Source: Thalassobaculum_A sp040219215 (lineage in GTDB: Bacteria > Pseudomonadota > Alphaproteobacteria > Thalassobaculales > Thalassobaculaceae). From it: DNA of 64,000 bases. The stretch lies in NCBI RefSeq assembly GCF_040219215.1, contig NZ_JAVJSX010000044.1, positions 62,001-126,000 of the forward strand, given 5' to 3'. Each line of letters starts with the position of its first letter. Position 1 is the first letter of the stretch. This document shows, piece by piece, positions 28,113 through 36,157 of this stretch. The notes beneath the pieces were generated by a model, which saw nothing but the letters and a program-made list of their open reading frames with translations, searched no databases and was not told where the DNA came from. The translations under genes and the position numbers were made by a program.

Positions 28113-29315
28113 TCACAGACCGAGCACGGTCTTGGCGATGATGTTCTTCTGGATCTCGTTCGACCCGCCGTAGATCGAGGCTTTGCGCCAGTTGAAGTAG
28201 AGCGGCGCCAGGGCGGGAGCGTAGTCGGGGCCGACCGGCTCCTCGTTCCAGTTGTCCTGGCGGAACGCCTCCGGCTGGAACGGCGCGGCATACGGGCCGA
28301 CGGCTTCGACCAGCAGCTCGGTCAGGCCTTGCTGAACCTCGGTCCCCTTGATCTTCAGGAAGGAGGCCTCCGGTCCCGGCGGCTTGCCGGCGGTCTCGGC
28401 GTACAGCGCGCGCAGCACCAGGGATTCGAGCGCCAGCAGGTCGATCTCGATTTGGGCCAGGCGTAGGGCGAAATCGGGATCGTCGATCAGCGTGCCGTCA
28501 CCGGACGCCTCGGCCCCGGCGATCGCCTTCAGCCGTCGCAATTGAGCCTTGGAGCGGCCGACGGCGGCGATGCTGGTCCGCTCGTGCCCGAGCAGGTACT
28601 TCGCATAGGTCCAGCCCTTGCCTTCCTCGCCGATCCGGTTGCCGACCGGCACCCGCACATCGTCCAGGAACACGTTGTTGATCTCGGCGCTGCCGTCGAT
28701 GGTGGTGATCGGCTGCACCGTGATGCCGGGCGACTTCATGTCGATCAGTAGGAAGGTGATGCCCTCCTGCTGCTTGCCGGAGTCCGAGGTGCGGACCAGG
28801 GTGAACATCATGTCGGCATGCTGGGCGAGCGTGGTCCAGGTCTTCTGGCCGGTCACCACGTAATGGTCGCCGTCGCGCACCGCCTTGGTACGCAGCGAAG
28901 CGAGGTCGGAGCCGGAACCGGGCTCGGAGTAGCCCTGGCACCACCAGTCGTCGCTGCGCAGGATGCGTGGCAGGTAGCGGTCCTTCTGCGCCTGCGTGCC
29001 GAACGCCATGATCACCGGAGCCACCATGGTGACACCGAACGGGATCACCATCGGGGCGCCGGCCAGCGCGCACTCCTCGTCGAAGATGTGCTTCTGCATG
29101 GCGGTCCAGCCGGTGCCGCCCAACTCGATCGGCCAGCCAGGCGCCATCCAGCCCTTCTCGAACAGGATCTTCTGCCAGCGGACGTGGTCGTCCTTGGACA
29201 GCCGGAATCCGCTGCCGGCCTTGGCCGCGATCTCCTGCGGCAGCTTGTCCTTCAGGAAGGCGCGAACGTCGTCGCGGAACGCCGTGTCCTCGGCCGACAG
29301 CACCAGTTCCATCAC
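28113..29315 (-). CDS. Acyl-CoA dehydrogenase, PimC-like large subunit
   Basis: A 400-residue dehydrogenase resembling the large subunit of pimeloyl-CoA dehydrogenase (PimC). Signatures are the N-terminal FRDDVRAFLKDKLP, the substrate loop WPIELGGTGW, GYSEPGSGSDLASLRT (flavin contact), TGQKTWTTLAQHADMMF and the C-terminal YGGSNEIQKNIIAKTVLGL. It is expected to form a heteromer with the PimD-like product and dehydrogenate a dicarboxylyl- or ring-derived acyl-CoA. The neighbours (fused hydratase/dehydrogenase and thiolase) complete the beta-oxidation spiral. The start could be either of two adjacent ATGs. Confidence 0.9.
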   Translation of the reverse strand: MMELVLSAEDTAFRDDVRAFLKDKLPQEIAAKAGSGFRLSKDDHVRWQKILFEKGWMAPGWPIELGGTGWTAMQKHIFDEECALAGAPMVIPFGVTMVAPVIMAFGTQAQKDRYLPRILRSDDWWCQGYSEPGSGSDLASLRTKAVRDGDHYVVTGQKTWTTLAQHADMMFTLVRTSDSGKQQEGITFLLIDMKSPGITVQPITTIDGSAEINNVFLDDVRVPVGNRIGEEGKGWTYAKYLLGHERTSIAAVGRSKAQLRRLKAIAGAEASGDGTLIDDPDFALRLAQIEIDLLALESLVLRALYAETAGKPPGPEASFLKIKGTEVQQGLTELLVEAVGPYAAPFQPEAFRQDNWNEEPVGPDYAPALAPLYFNWRKASIYGGSNEIQKNIIAKTVLGL

Positions 29316-29365
29316 ACTACCTCCCGGTTCGCGGGCATTGCGTCGCCCGTCGAGTCGTCAGTCGA

Positions 29366-30547
29366 TCACGCCACCTCGAACAGCCCGGCGACACCTTGGC
29401 CGCCACCAACGCACATGGTGGTGACGACGTACTTGGCGCCGCGGCGTTTGCCCTCGATCAGGGCGTGGCCGACCATCCGCGCTCCGCTCATCCCATAGGG
29501 ATGGCCGATCGAGATCGAGCCGCCACTGACATTCAGCTTCTCATCGGGAATGCCGAGCCGGTCGCGGCAGTACAGCACCTGCACCGCGAAGGCTTCGTTC
29601 AGTTCCCACAGGTCGATGTCGTCGACCTTGAGGCCGTTGCGCTCCAGCAGGCGCGGAACCGCGAACACCGGGCCGATGCCCATCTCATCGGGTTCGCAGC
29701 CGGCGACCGCCAGGCCGCGGTAGATGCCGAGCGGGGCGATGCCGCGCTGCTCCGCCAGCTTGCGATCCATAACCACGCAGGCCGACGCGCCGTCCGAGAG
29801 CTGGCTGGCGTTGCCGGCGGTGATGAACTGATCGGCGCCGCGCACCGGTTCCAGCCCGTTCAGGCCGTCCAGTGTGGTCGACGGACGGTTGCCTTCGTCC
29901 TTCGACAGCGTGACCGTTTCCTCGCTGACCGCGCCGGTCGCCTTGTCCTGGACCAGCTTGGTCGCGCTCATCGGCACGATCTCGGCGTCGAACCGGCCGG
30001 CCTGCTGGGCGGCGGCGGTGCGCTGCTGGCTCTGCAGGGCGTAGGCGTCCTGGGCGTCGCGCGAGACGCCGTAGCGCTTGGCCACGATGTCGGCGGTCTC
30101 GATCATCGAGATCCACAAATCGGGCTTGTGCTCGGCCAGCCAGGGTTCCATCCGGTGGGTGCCGTTGAGGTTCGCCTGGGTCAGGCTGATCGACTCGACC
30201 CCGCCGGCGACCATCGCCGGCACGCCGTCGCTCACGATGCGCTGGGCCGCCATGCTGATCGCCTGCAGGCCGGACGAGCAGAACCGGTTCACGGTGGTAC
30301 CGGCGGTTGTCACGGGCAGTCCCGCGCGCACCGCCGCGATTCGGGCGACGTTGTGGCCGGTAGCACCCTCGGGCAGGCCGCAGCCGACGATCACGTCCTC
30401 GATTTCCGACGGTTGCAGCCCGGAGCGGGCCACGGCGTGCTCGATGGCATGGCCGGCCAGTGTGGCGCCATGGGTGTTGTTGAAGGCGCCGCGAAACGCC
30501 TTTCCGATCGGCGTGCGCGCCGTCGAGACGATTACCGCTTCTCGCAT
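29366..30547 (-). CDS. Acetyl-CoA C-acyltransferase (thiolase), PimB-like
   Basis: A 393-residue thiolase that cleaves 3-ketoacyl-CoA with CoA. The nucleophile Cys90 is in NRFCSSGLQA. The His of GGSISIGHPYGMSGAR and the second Cys of TTMCVGGGQG (both near the C terminus) complete the active site. Length and start (MREAVIVSTARTPIG) are normal. It lies between the fused FadJ-like gene (34 bases) and the PimC-like gene (50 bases) in one operon, so it acts in the same pathway. Confidence 0.94.
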   Translation of the reverse strand: MREAVIVSTARTPIGKAFRGAFNNTHGATLAGHAIEHAVARSGLQPSEIEDVIVGCGLPEGATGHNVARIAAVRAGLPVTTAGTTVNRFCSSGLQAISMAAQRIVSDGVPAMVAGGVESISLTQANLNGTHRMEPWLAEHKPDLWISMIETADIVAKRYGVSRDAQDAYALQSQQRTAAAQQAGRFDAEIVPMSATKLVQDKATGAVSEETVTLSKDEGNRPSTTLDGLNGLEPVRGADQFITAGNASQLSDGASACVVMDRKLAEQRGIAPLGIYRGLAVAGCEPDEMGIGPVFAVPRLLERNGLKVDDIDLWELNEAFAVQVLYCRDRLGIPDEKLNVSGGSISIGHPYGMSGARMVGHALIEGKRRGAKYVVTTMCVGGGQGVAGLFEVA

Positions 30548-30581
30548 TGTCGCGTTCCTCTCCTGAGGGGGTTGATCGTTT

Positions 30582-32681
30582 CTAGAGATCCTTGAAGCCC
30601 TTGCCTTCGGCTGCCAGCCGCTCCAGCAGCGGCGCCGGGGCCATCCATTCGCCGTGCTCGGCCTGGAATCGCCGCATTGCCGTGGCGATCACGTCCAACC
30701 CGATCGTGTCGGCCCAGAACATCGGTCCGCCACGGTACCGCGGGAAGCCGTAGCCCTGCATCCACACCACGTCGACGTCACCGGCGCGCAATGCAATGCC
30801 TTCGTCCAGGATCCTCGCGCCTTCGTTCACCAGCGGGTACAGACAGCGCTCCAGGATCTCCTGGTCGGAGATCGACCGGCGTGTCACGCCAAGTTCCTGC
30901 GATGTCGCGAGGATCAGCGCCTCCACCTCCGGATCGGGCAACGGCGTGCGGCCGTCCGCATAGCGATACCAGCCGGCACCGGTCTTTTGCCCGAACCGCT
31001 CGCGTTCACAGATTCGGTCGGAGACCGTGCCGGAGTAGCGCTGGTTGCTGGGCCGCTCGGTGGCTTGAGCTTTTCGGATCCGCCAGCCGACGTCATTGCC
31101 GGCGAGGTCGCTCATGGCGAACGGGCCCATCGGGAAGCCGAACTCGAAGATCACCCGGTCGACGTCCTGGGGCAGGGCACCTTCCTCGACCAAGAAGGCG
31201 GCCTCGCGTAGGTACTGGTGCAGCATGCGGTTGCCGACGAAGCCGTCGCACACCCCGACCAGCACCCCGACCTTGCCGAGGGTCTTGGACAGGGCCATCG
31301 CCGTGGCGATGGTCTGCGGCGACGACTTCGCCCCGCGCACGACCTCCAAAAGGCGCATCACATTGGCCGGGCTGAAGAAATGGGTGCCGATAACGCTTTC
31401 CGGCCTGCCGGTTGCGGCGGCGATCGCGTCGACGTCCAGGGTCGAGGTGTTGGTCGCCAGGATCGCATCGGGCTGGCAGATGCCGTCGAGCGTTCGGAAA
31501 ACCTGCTGCTTCACCGCCATTTCCTCGAATACCGCCTCGACCACGATGTCGACGTCGGCGATGGCCGCGAAGTCGGTGGCGCCGGTGACGGAGGCCATGC
31601 GTTCGTCCATCGCCTGCTGGCTCATCCGGCCCTTGTCGACGGTCGCCTGGTAATTCGCGCGGATCTTGGCCAGACCGCTGTCGCGAGCGCCTTCGTCGGC
31701 CTCAACGATCGTCACCGGAATGCCGGCGTTGGCGAACACCATGGCGATGCCGCCCCCCATGGTGCCGCAGCCGATGACGCCAGCCGATTCAATCGGCCGG
31801 GTCGGCGTATTCTCCGGGACATCCGGGATCTTGGAGACCTCGCGCTCGGCGAAGAAGGCGTGGCGCATCGCCTGTGCTTCGACAGCGTTGACCAGCGCCT
31901 TGAACTCCTCGTGCTCGAATCGACGGCCTTCGGCAAAGGGCAGGCGGGTTGCTGCCTCAATGCAGCGAACACAGGCGTAGGGCGCGTTCATGCCGCGCGC
32001 CCGCTTGGCCATCCCCTTGCGGAAGGTGTCGAACAAGCCGGGATCGGCTTGCGCTTCTGCAAGCCCGTCGGTCAGGGCACTGGATCGACGTGGATTGGAG
32101 CCGTTCTTGACGAGCTCAATCGCCTTTGCAACCGCAGCGTCGATCAAGTCGCCGTCAGCGATCGCGTCGATCACGCCGAGGTTCAACGCCTCGCGCTCCG
32201 AGACCAGCCGGCCCGAAACGATCAGGTCTAGCGCGGCCGAGACATCGGCGACGCGCGGTAGTCGCTGGGTTCCACCGGCACCGGGCAGAATTCCCAATGT
32301 GACTTCGGGCAAGCCCACACGGGTCTTCGGTGCGGCAATCCGGAAGTGGCAGCCTAGTGCCAGTTCCAGCCCGCCACCGGCCGCGACGCCGTGAATGGCG
32401 GCGACCACCGGCTTGCTGGAAGTTTCCAGCCAGTCGATCAGTTCCGGCAGGTTCGGAACGTCGGCCGGGGGCACCTTGCCGAATTCCCGGATGTCGGCAC
32501 CGGCGCTGAACATCCGGCCGGCGCCGGCGATCACGATCGCGGAGACGGAAGGGTCGGCCAGCAGCTCGTTGAACGCGGCTTCGAGTCCGTGGCGAACTGC
32601 GGCACCCAGGCCGTTCACCGGTGGGTTGTCGAGCCTGACGACCGCTATCGGTCCACGACGCTCGATCGGCGCGGCGCTCAT
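30582..32681 (-). CDS. Fused enoyl-CoA hydratase / 3-hydroxyacyl-CoA dehydrogenase (FadJ/PimF-like)
   Basis: A 699-residue bifunctional beta-oxidation enzyme. The N-terminal 190 residues are a crotonase fold, with the oxyanion-hole segments FSAGADIREFGK and AIHGVAAGGGLELALGCHFRIA and the catalytic segment EVTLGILPGAGGTQRLPR. From about 295 the NAD-binding domain begins with GVIGCGTMGGGIAM. The dehydrogenase His-Glu pair is in GTHFFSPANVMRLLEVV, and C-terminal HADH domains follow to the end. It is the first gene of the operon and most like PimF/FadJ. The intergenic region upstream carries repeated GGAAC half-sites. Confidence 0.95.
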   Translation of the reverse strand: MSAAPIERRGPIAVVRLDNPPVNGLGAAVRHGLEAAFNELLADPSVSAIVIAGAGRMFSAGADIREFGKVPPADVPNLPELIDWLETSSKPVVAAIHGVAAGGGLELALGCHFRIAAPKTRVGLPEVTLGILPGAGGTQRLPRVADVSAALDLIVSGRLVSEREALNLGVIDAIADGDLIDAAVAKAIELVKNGSNPRRSSALTDGLAEAQADPGLFDTFRKGMAKRARGMNAPYACVRCIEAATRLPFAEGRRFEHEEFKALVNAVEAQAMRHAFFAEREVSKIPDVPENTPTRPIESAGVIGCGTMGGGIAMVFANAGIPVTIVEADEGARDSGLAKIRANYQATVDKGRMSQQAMDERMASVTGATDFAAIADVDIVVEAVFEEMAVKQQVFRTLDGICQPDAILATNTSTLDVDAIAAATGRPESVIGTHFFSPANVMRLLEVVRGAKSSPQTIATAMALSKTLGKVGVLVGVCDGFVGNRMLHQYLREAAFLVEEGALPQDVDRVIFEFGFPMGPFAMSDLAGNDVGWRIRKAQATERPSNQRYSGTVSDRICERERFGQKTGAGWYRYADGRTPLPDPEVEALILATSQELGVTRRSISDQEILERCLYPLVNEGARILDEGIALRAGDVDVVWMQGYGFPRYRGGPMFWADTIGLDVIATAMRRFQAEHGEWMAPAPLLERLAAEGKGFKDL

Positions 32682-32769
32682 GGTGCCTCCCTTGGCGTTG
32701 TCCAGGCGGCCTCTTGCCGAGCCGTCGGTCTTCGATAGCAGGACTCGGGCGAGGGAGCCAACGGGGTTT

Positions 32770-32794
32770 GTTCCTGTAGTCGGAACCTTGTTCC
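32770..32794. promoter_or_regulatory. Alternating GTTCC/GGAAC half-sites, candidate operator
   Basis: The 209-base divergent gap between the beta-oxidation operon and the CDF gene contains GTTCC (32770-32774), GGAAC (32782-32786) and GTTCC (32790-32794) in alternating orientation. The last two form GGAAC-CTT-GTTCC. Further GGAAC copies occur at 32843-32847 and 32872-32876. This looks like a dimeric-repressor operator; which side it controls is unknown. Confidence 0.35.
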
Positions 32795-32891
32795 ATTTTT
32801 ATGAATGAATAGGCCGGGATGCTGGTCCGAGCTTTGGCGAACGGAACGCACAGGGTAAAGTTGGCTCGAGCGGAACGAGAGGACGACAGCT

Positions 32892-33779
32892 ATGGGAGAG
32901 GGCCATAGCCACGGCGGTGGCGCCACCAGGAACGAGAGCCGGGTGGCGCTTGGCGCGTGCCTGACTGCGGGCTTCATGCTGGCTGAAGTGATCGGGGGCG
33001 CGATATCAGGGTCGCTGGCGCTGATCGCCGATGCCGCCCACATGCTGACCGACTCGATCGCCCTGATCTTTGCCTGGGCGGCGTTCCGGATCGCGCGTCG
33101 ACCGGCCACGTGGCGCCACAGCTTCGGCCTCGAACGGGTGCAGGTTCTGGCGGCGCTGCTGAATGGCCTCAGCCTGTTCGGCATCGCCGGCTGGATCGTT
33201 TTTGAGGCGGTCGAACGCTACGGCCAGCCGGTACCGATCCTGGCCGGGCCGATGCTGGTGATCGCGATCCTCGGGCTGCTCGTCAACGTGACGGTGTTCT
33301 ACATCCTGACGACGGCCGACCGGGACAATTTGAACATCCGCGGTGCCATCCTGCATGTGATGGGAGACCTGCTTGGCTCGGTCGCGGCGATCATCGCGGC
33401 CGTGGTCATCATGTGGACTGGCTGGCTGCCGATCGATCCGATCCTGTCGGTTCTGGTGTCGATCCTGGTTCTGCGCAGTGCCTGGGTGGTGGCGAAGGAC
33501 GCGGTGCACATTCTGCTGGAGGGTGCGCCGGCCAAGCTGGAGGCCGGGATTGTCCGATCCGACCTGATCGAAACGGTCGACGGTGTCCGGGACGTGCATC
33601 ACATTCACGCTTGGTCGATCAACCAGGAACGTCCCATGATCACGCTGAACGCCCGCCTGGCGGAGGGTGTCGTCATGACCGAGGTGGTCACGGCCATCAA
33701 GCGGCGGTTGCAGGAACGGTTCGGCGTGGGGCACGCTACCGTAGAGGTCGAGTTCGAGAAGACGCCGGCGGCTGACTGA
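32892..33779 (+). CDS. Cation diffusion facilitator (CzcD/ZitB type)
   Basis: A 295-residue CDF metal/proton antiporter with six membrane segments. A short His-rich N terminus (GEGHSHGGG) precedes TM1. The transport site is read from HxxxD in TM2 (His50, Asp54, in ADAAHMLTD) and HxxxD in TM5 (His155, Asp159, in HVMGDLLGS), the zinc-type pattern. The cytoplasmic C-terminal domain includes VHHIHAWSIN. It probably exports Zn(II) or a similar metal. It precedes a tiny secreted membrane protein by 30 bases and shares its terminator, so the pair likely form one transcript. Confidence 0.94.
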   Translation: MGEGHSHGGGATRNESRVALGACLTAGFMLAEVIGGAISGSLALIADAAHMLTDSIALIFAWAAFRIARRPATWRHSFGLERVQVLAALLNGLSLFGIAGWIVFEAVERYGQPVPILAGPMLVIAILGLLVNVTVFYILTTADRDNLNIRGAILHVMGDLLGSVAAIIAAVVIMWTGWLPIDPILSVLVSILVLRSAWVVAKDAVHILLEGAPAKLEAGIVRSDLIETVDGVRDVHHIHAWSINQERPMITLNARLAEGVVMTEVVTAIKRRLQERFGVGHATVEVEFEKTPAAD

Positions 33780-33809
33780 CGGCGGTGTTCGAATGCAAGG
33801 AGGTGAATA

Positions 33810-34145
33810 ATGCGCGCATTGGCGATAGCGATCCTGGCCGTCGGTCTGCTGTTCGGCGCATCGCCGGCGACGGCTGGCAGTTCAATCACCGGTCCGCAGA
33901 TCATTCTGGCCCAGCAGCAGGTGCCGATGCCGCCCGCGGACTGCAATTGCGAGCAACGACCGATCTCTTCGGCTGACCTCGCCATTCGGATGATCTACGC
34001 GGCGTTCGGCGCCGGCGCGGGTTACCTCTACGCAACCATGCCCGTGGTCACGACGGCCGTGGCGGCTGCATTCGCCGGAGGCGTGGTGACGATGTGGGTG
34101 TACAGCTCCTACTACACGAAACCGGAGCCGGTCATGACAAACTGA
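33810..34145 (+). CDS. Small exported membrane protein, glycine/alanine-rich (family A)
   Basis: A 111-residue protein. Residues 1-23 are a signal peptide (core LAIAILAVGLLFGASPATAG). A short linker with a Cys-x-Cys (DCNCEQ) follows, and then two hydrophobic Gly/Ala/Tyr segments (IYAAFGAGAGYLYATM and VVTTAVAAAFAGGVVTMWVY). The tail is short and polar. The ribosome site is the full ten-base anti-Shine-Dalgarno match AAGGAGGTGA at 33797-33806, suggesting very strong translation. No family is recognised. It shares its plan with the products at 34207, 34659, 35332 and 47249. Cotranscribed with the CDF gene. Confidence 0.75.
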   Translation: MRALAIAILAVGLLFGASPATAGSSITGPQIILAQQQVPMPPADCNCEQRPISSADLAIRMIYAAFGAGAGYLYATMPVVTTAVAAAFAGGVVTMWVYSSYYTKPEPVMTN

Positions 34146-34155
34146 CGACAAATGA

Positions 34156-34182
34156 AAAGGCCCGACGCGAGGTCGGGCCTTT
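34156..34182. terminator. Bidirectional rho-independent terminator
   Basis: A perfect 11-base stem (AAAGGCCCGAC / GTCGGGCCTTT) with a 5-base loop, flanked by an A-run on the left and ending in TTT on the right. It lies exactly between the convergent genes ending at 34145 (plus) and 34207 (minus), so it should stop both. Confidence 0.9.
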
Positions 34183-34206
34183 GTCCAGTGTCGTTCGGTT
34201 CGGGCT

Positions 34207-34539
34207 TTACTGCTTGCTGTACCACTCATCGCCAAGCATGCCGCCGGCAATGGCGCCGAACACCGTGCCGGATGCGCTGATCAGTCGGGTTGCCATGCCG
34301 GCCGCGCCGCCATTCATGCCGCCACCGGCAATCACCGGCAGGATGAGGCCGTCGGTGACGATGGTCGCGACAACCGCGCCGCCAACGACACCGGCGGTGA
34401 TCGCCATTGCCCGGTAGGCGTCGAAGCTGGAGGCGCTCGTTGACGAGGAGCCGAGGCTCTGCGCCTTGGCCGCTGCCGGAACAAGCGTCAGTGCCGCCAC
34501 GATCACCAACGCCCGAGTTACTGCTACTAGTGCCTTCAT
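34207..34539 (-). CDS. Small exported membrane protein, glycine-zipper type (family A)
   Basis: A 110-residue protein: signal peptide (cleavage near AAAKAQ), a Ser-rich linker, then ITAGVVGGAVVATIVTDGLILPVIAGGG and a second Gly-rich stretch ending VFGAIAGGMLGDEWYSKQ. GxxxG-type spacing in both hydrophobic stretches suggests membrane-packed oligomers. The ribosome site GGGAGGG lies about 8 bases before the ATG. The segment order and the aromatic-charged end resemble the 47249 product (IAIGAAGGAILIDLLGGGG, ending AAHWF). Function unknown. Confidence 0.72.
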   Translation of the reverse strand: MKALVAVTRALVIVAALTLVPAAAKAQSLGSSSTSASSFDAYRAMAITAGVVGGAVVATIVTDGLILPVIAGGGMNGGAAGMATRLISASGTVFGAIAGGMLGDEWYSKQ

Positions 34540-34658
34540 TTTACCACCCTCCCGTAGGCAAGAAACGCGCTATCCCACGGTTACGCAGGATCGTGAAAGT
34601 AGAATGCGTGATCGGCCGATTGATGTCCATGAGATCACGATCAACCGGACAGAGTTCT

Positions 34659-35036
34659 TTACTCACCCATCATCCAGTAACCCAGGCCACCGCCGACGAG
34701 CCCGGTTGCGAACAGTGTGGTCGTTTGAAACAACGACTGTGCTGCCAACGGCATCATCGCAGCCGGTCCAATCCACGCACCACCCAGCAGACCGGACAGG
34801 GCGGGACCGACAGCGGGTGTCAGAAGCGCGCCACCGGTCCAGATGTTCACCCCCACCACTGCGACCGTGGTTCCGGCGACTGCCCCAATCCACGGGCTGT
34901 ATGGATCCGCGATCTCGGGATCGTTCAGCGACTTTACGACAGGTGGCGGTATGTCGCTCTGAGCACGCGCCAGTGCGGGCACCGTCAACAGCAGCATGCC
35001 GACCAGAAGATAAACAGAACCTCGCACGATCCCCAT
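34659..35036 (-). CDS. Small exported membrane protein, glycine-rich (family A-like)
   Basis: A 125-residue protein with a signal peptide ending near ALARAQ and a Pro-containing linker. Three Gly/Ala-rich hydrophobic stretches follow (WIGAVAGTTVAVVGVNI, LLTPAVGPALSGLLGGAWIGPAAM, TTLFATGLVGGGLGYWMM). It has the same plan and the same orientation as the 34207 gene 119 bases downstream. No cysteine or catalytic motif is seen. I do not recognise the family. Its proximity to sister genes and normal base composition support it being real. Confidence 0.7.
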   Translation of the reverse strand: MGIVRGSVYLLVGMLLLTVPALARAQSDIPPPVVKSLNDPEIADPYSPWIGAVAGTTVAVVGVNIWTGGALLTPAVGPALSGLLGGAWIGPAAMMPLAAQSLFQTTTLFATGLVGGGLGYWMMGE

Positions 35037-35101
35037 CCCCGACTATCTCAATCCCAAGAAAAGCGTATCACGAGGCGGGCCGCAACCAAATGGAAGTTCC
35101 G

Positions 35102-35335
35102 TCAGTTCAGCGCCGCAATGTCCTGCTCGGCTGGTAGACGGCACAACCGTGCCAGATACGCTTCCTCGGATTCCGTGGCGGCGTTCGCCAGGGAGATCTC
35201 CGGGGCGGCTGGAACTATGTAGAAACCGGCTGCGTAGAGTTCTTCGAACTCGTGCGCGATGTTCTCCGCGATCAGGGCGCCGGCGAACTCACCCGCCAGA
35301 AATCCAGTGACTGCTGCAACCAGGAGCATGTTCAT
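35102..35335 (-). CDS. Very small membrane protein of unknown function
   Basis: A 77-residue protein if started at the ATG at 35335, with one N-terminal hydrophobic segment (MLLVAAVTGFLAGEFAGALIA) followed by an acidic helical tail rich in Glu and Ala. The chosen ATG overlaps the stop of the preceding gene (ATGA, 4 bases), which argues for translational coupling and against the longer frame that begins at 35494. It is likely a membrane-anchored small protein. No function can be given. Confidence 0.55.
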   Translation of the reverse strand: MNMLLVAAVTGFLAGEFAGALIAENIAHEFEELYAAGFYIVPAAPEISLANAATESEEAYLARLCRLPAEQDIAALN

Positions 35336-35595
35336 CGGGTCAACTGCACAGCCGGTTTCGGCGCCAACGGCAGCGCACAAAGCTCCTTGTAACCGTCTCC
35401 GTCCGGAACGCGCGCGATCAGTTCGGCGGCCAATCGTTGCGACTCGGTGCCGTTCTGGTCGGCCTGTACGTCCCAGAAGTAGTGGGACGCCCATTCACCG
35501 TTCCATCCGGCGCCGATTTCGGCGCCAATCTCCAGCACACCTTCAACCGCCACGGTTCCGATGAACGCGGCGGAGGCTACCAAAAAGAAACCCAT
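35332..35595 (-). CDS. Small membrane-anchored or exported protein of unknown function
   Basis: An 87-residue protein if started at ATG 35595, beginning GFFLVASAAFIGTVAVEGVLEIG (single hydrophobic segment). A soluble part follows with WNGEWASHYFWDVQADQNGTESQRLAAEL and a later CALPLAPKP. The longer frame to 35691 lacks a hydrophobic start and looks like upstream leader. It overlaps the next small gene by 4 bases, so these two are an operon. No recognisable family. Confidence 0.55.
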   Translation of the reverse strand: MGFFLVASAAFIGTVAVEGVLEIGAEIGAGWNGEWASHYFWDVQADQNGTESQRLAAELIARVPDGDGYKELCALPLAPKPAVQLTR

Positions 35596-35753
35596 CGTGT
35601 CCCTCCAACCCGGGCAAGTTATCGCCGTGCCGGCCATTCGGTCAAGGAAACCGATCCTTGCCGATCCGCGGTTTTCGTTCGCGGGTCCCATCAGTCCGTC
35701 GTAGGCTCCCGGGCGGTTCCTGGTCGTTCAAAACGCGAGGTAGTCGGCCCGTC

Positions 35754-36152
35754 ATGACCGAACAGAACGATCCGGTGATCGCGCGAATGCGGGGTTTTGC
35801 GGGGCGGACCGAGTTGTATGAGGATCGGGTTCGCATGGTACGTGACGGGGTTGCTGCGGCGATGGCGGAAGTCCTGCACACGTTCCGGGCCGAGGCCGAA
35901 ACCACGATCCGGATGGATCTGATCACCGGGTTTGAGGTGTTTCGCCCAATGGTCTTGCCCCCGCTGCTTGTTCTGCACTATGCCGGCAGCCGACCGCTGA
36001 CGGGCCACTACTGGCGCGATGCGTTCGCGGAGAATGTGCATATGGCCGGTTTCCTCGATCAACGCGATCTCGAACAGTTTGTCGAGGAGTTGGAGACAAC
36101 GCTTCGTCGCTGGACGGTCCGACCAGCCGCGCTCGCCCGAGCCGGGAGATAG
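35754..36152 (+). CDS. Small cytoplasmic hypothetical at head of the ABC operon
   Basis: A 132-residue protein without signal or membrane segment. The first 55 residues look helical (RMRGFAGRTELYEDRVRMVRDGVAAAMAEV), followed by MVLPPLLVLHYAGSRPLTGHYW and a helical end (DLEQFVEELETTLRRW). It is followed after only 5 bases by the periplasmic-partner gene and then the ABC transporter, so it belongs to that operon and may be a cytoplasmic accessory. No family recognised. The frame is open upstream, but the ATG at 35754 is the first with a plausible protein start. Confidence 0.6.
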   Translation: MTEQNDPVIARMRGFAGRTELYEDRVRMVRDGVAAAMAEVLHTFRAEAETTIRMDLITGFEVFRPMVLPPLLVLHYAGSRPLTGHYWRDAFAENVHMAGFLDQRDLEQFVEELETTLRRWTVRPAALARAGR

Positions 36153-36157
36153 CCGAG

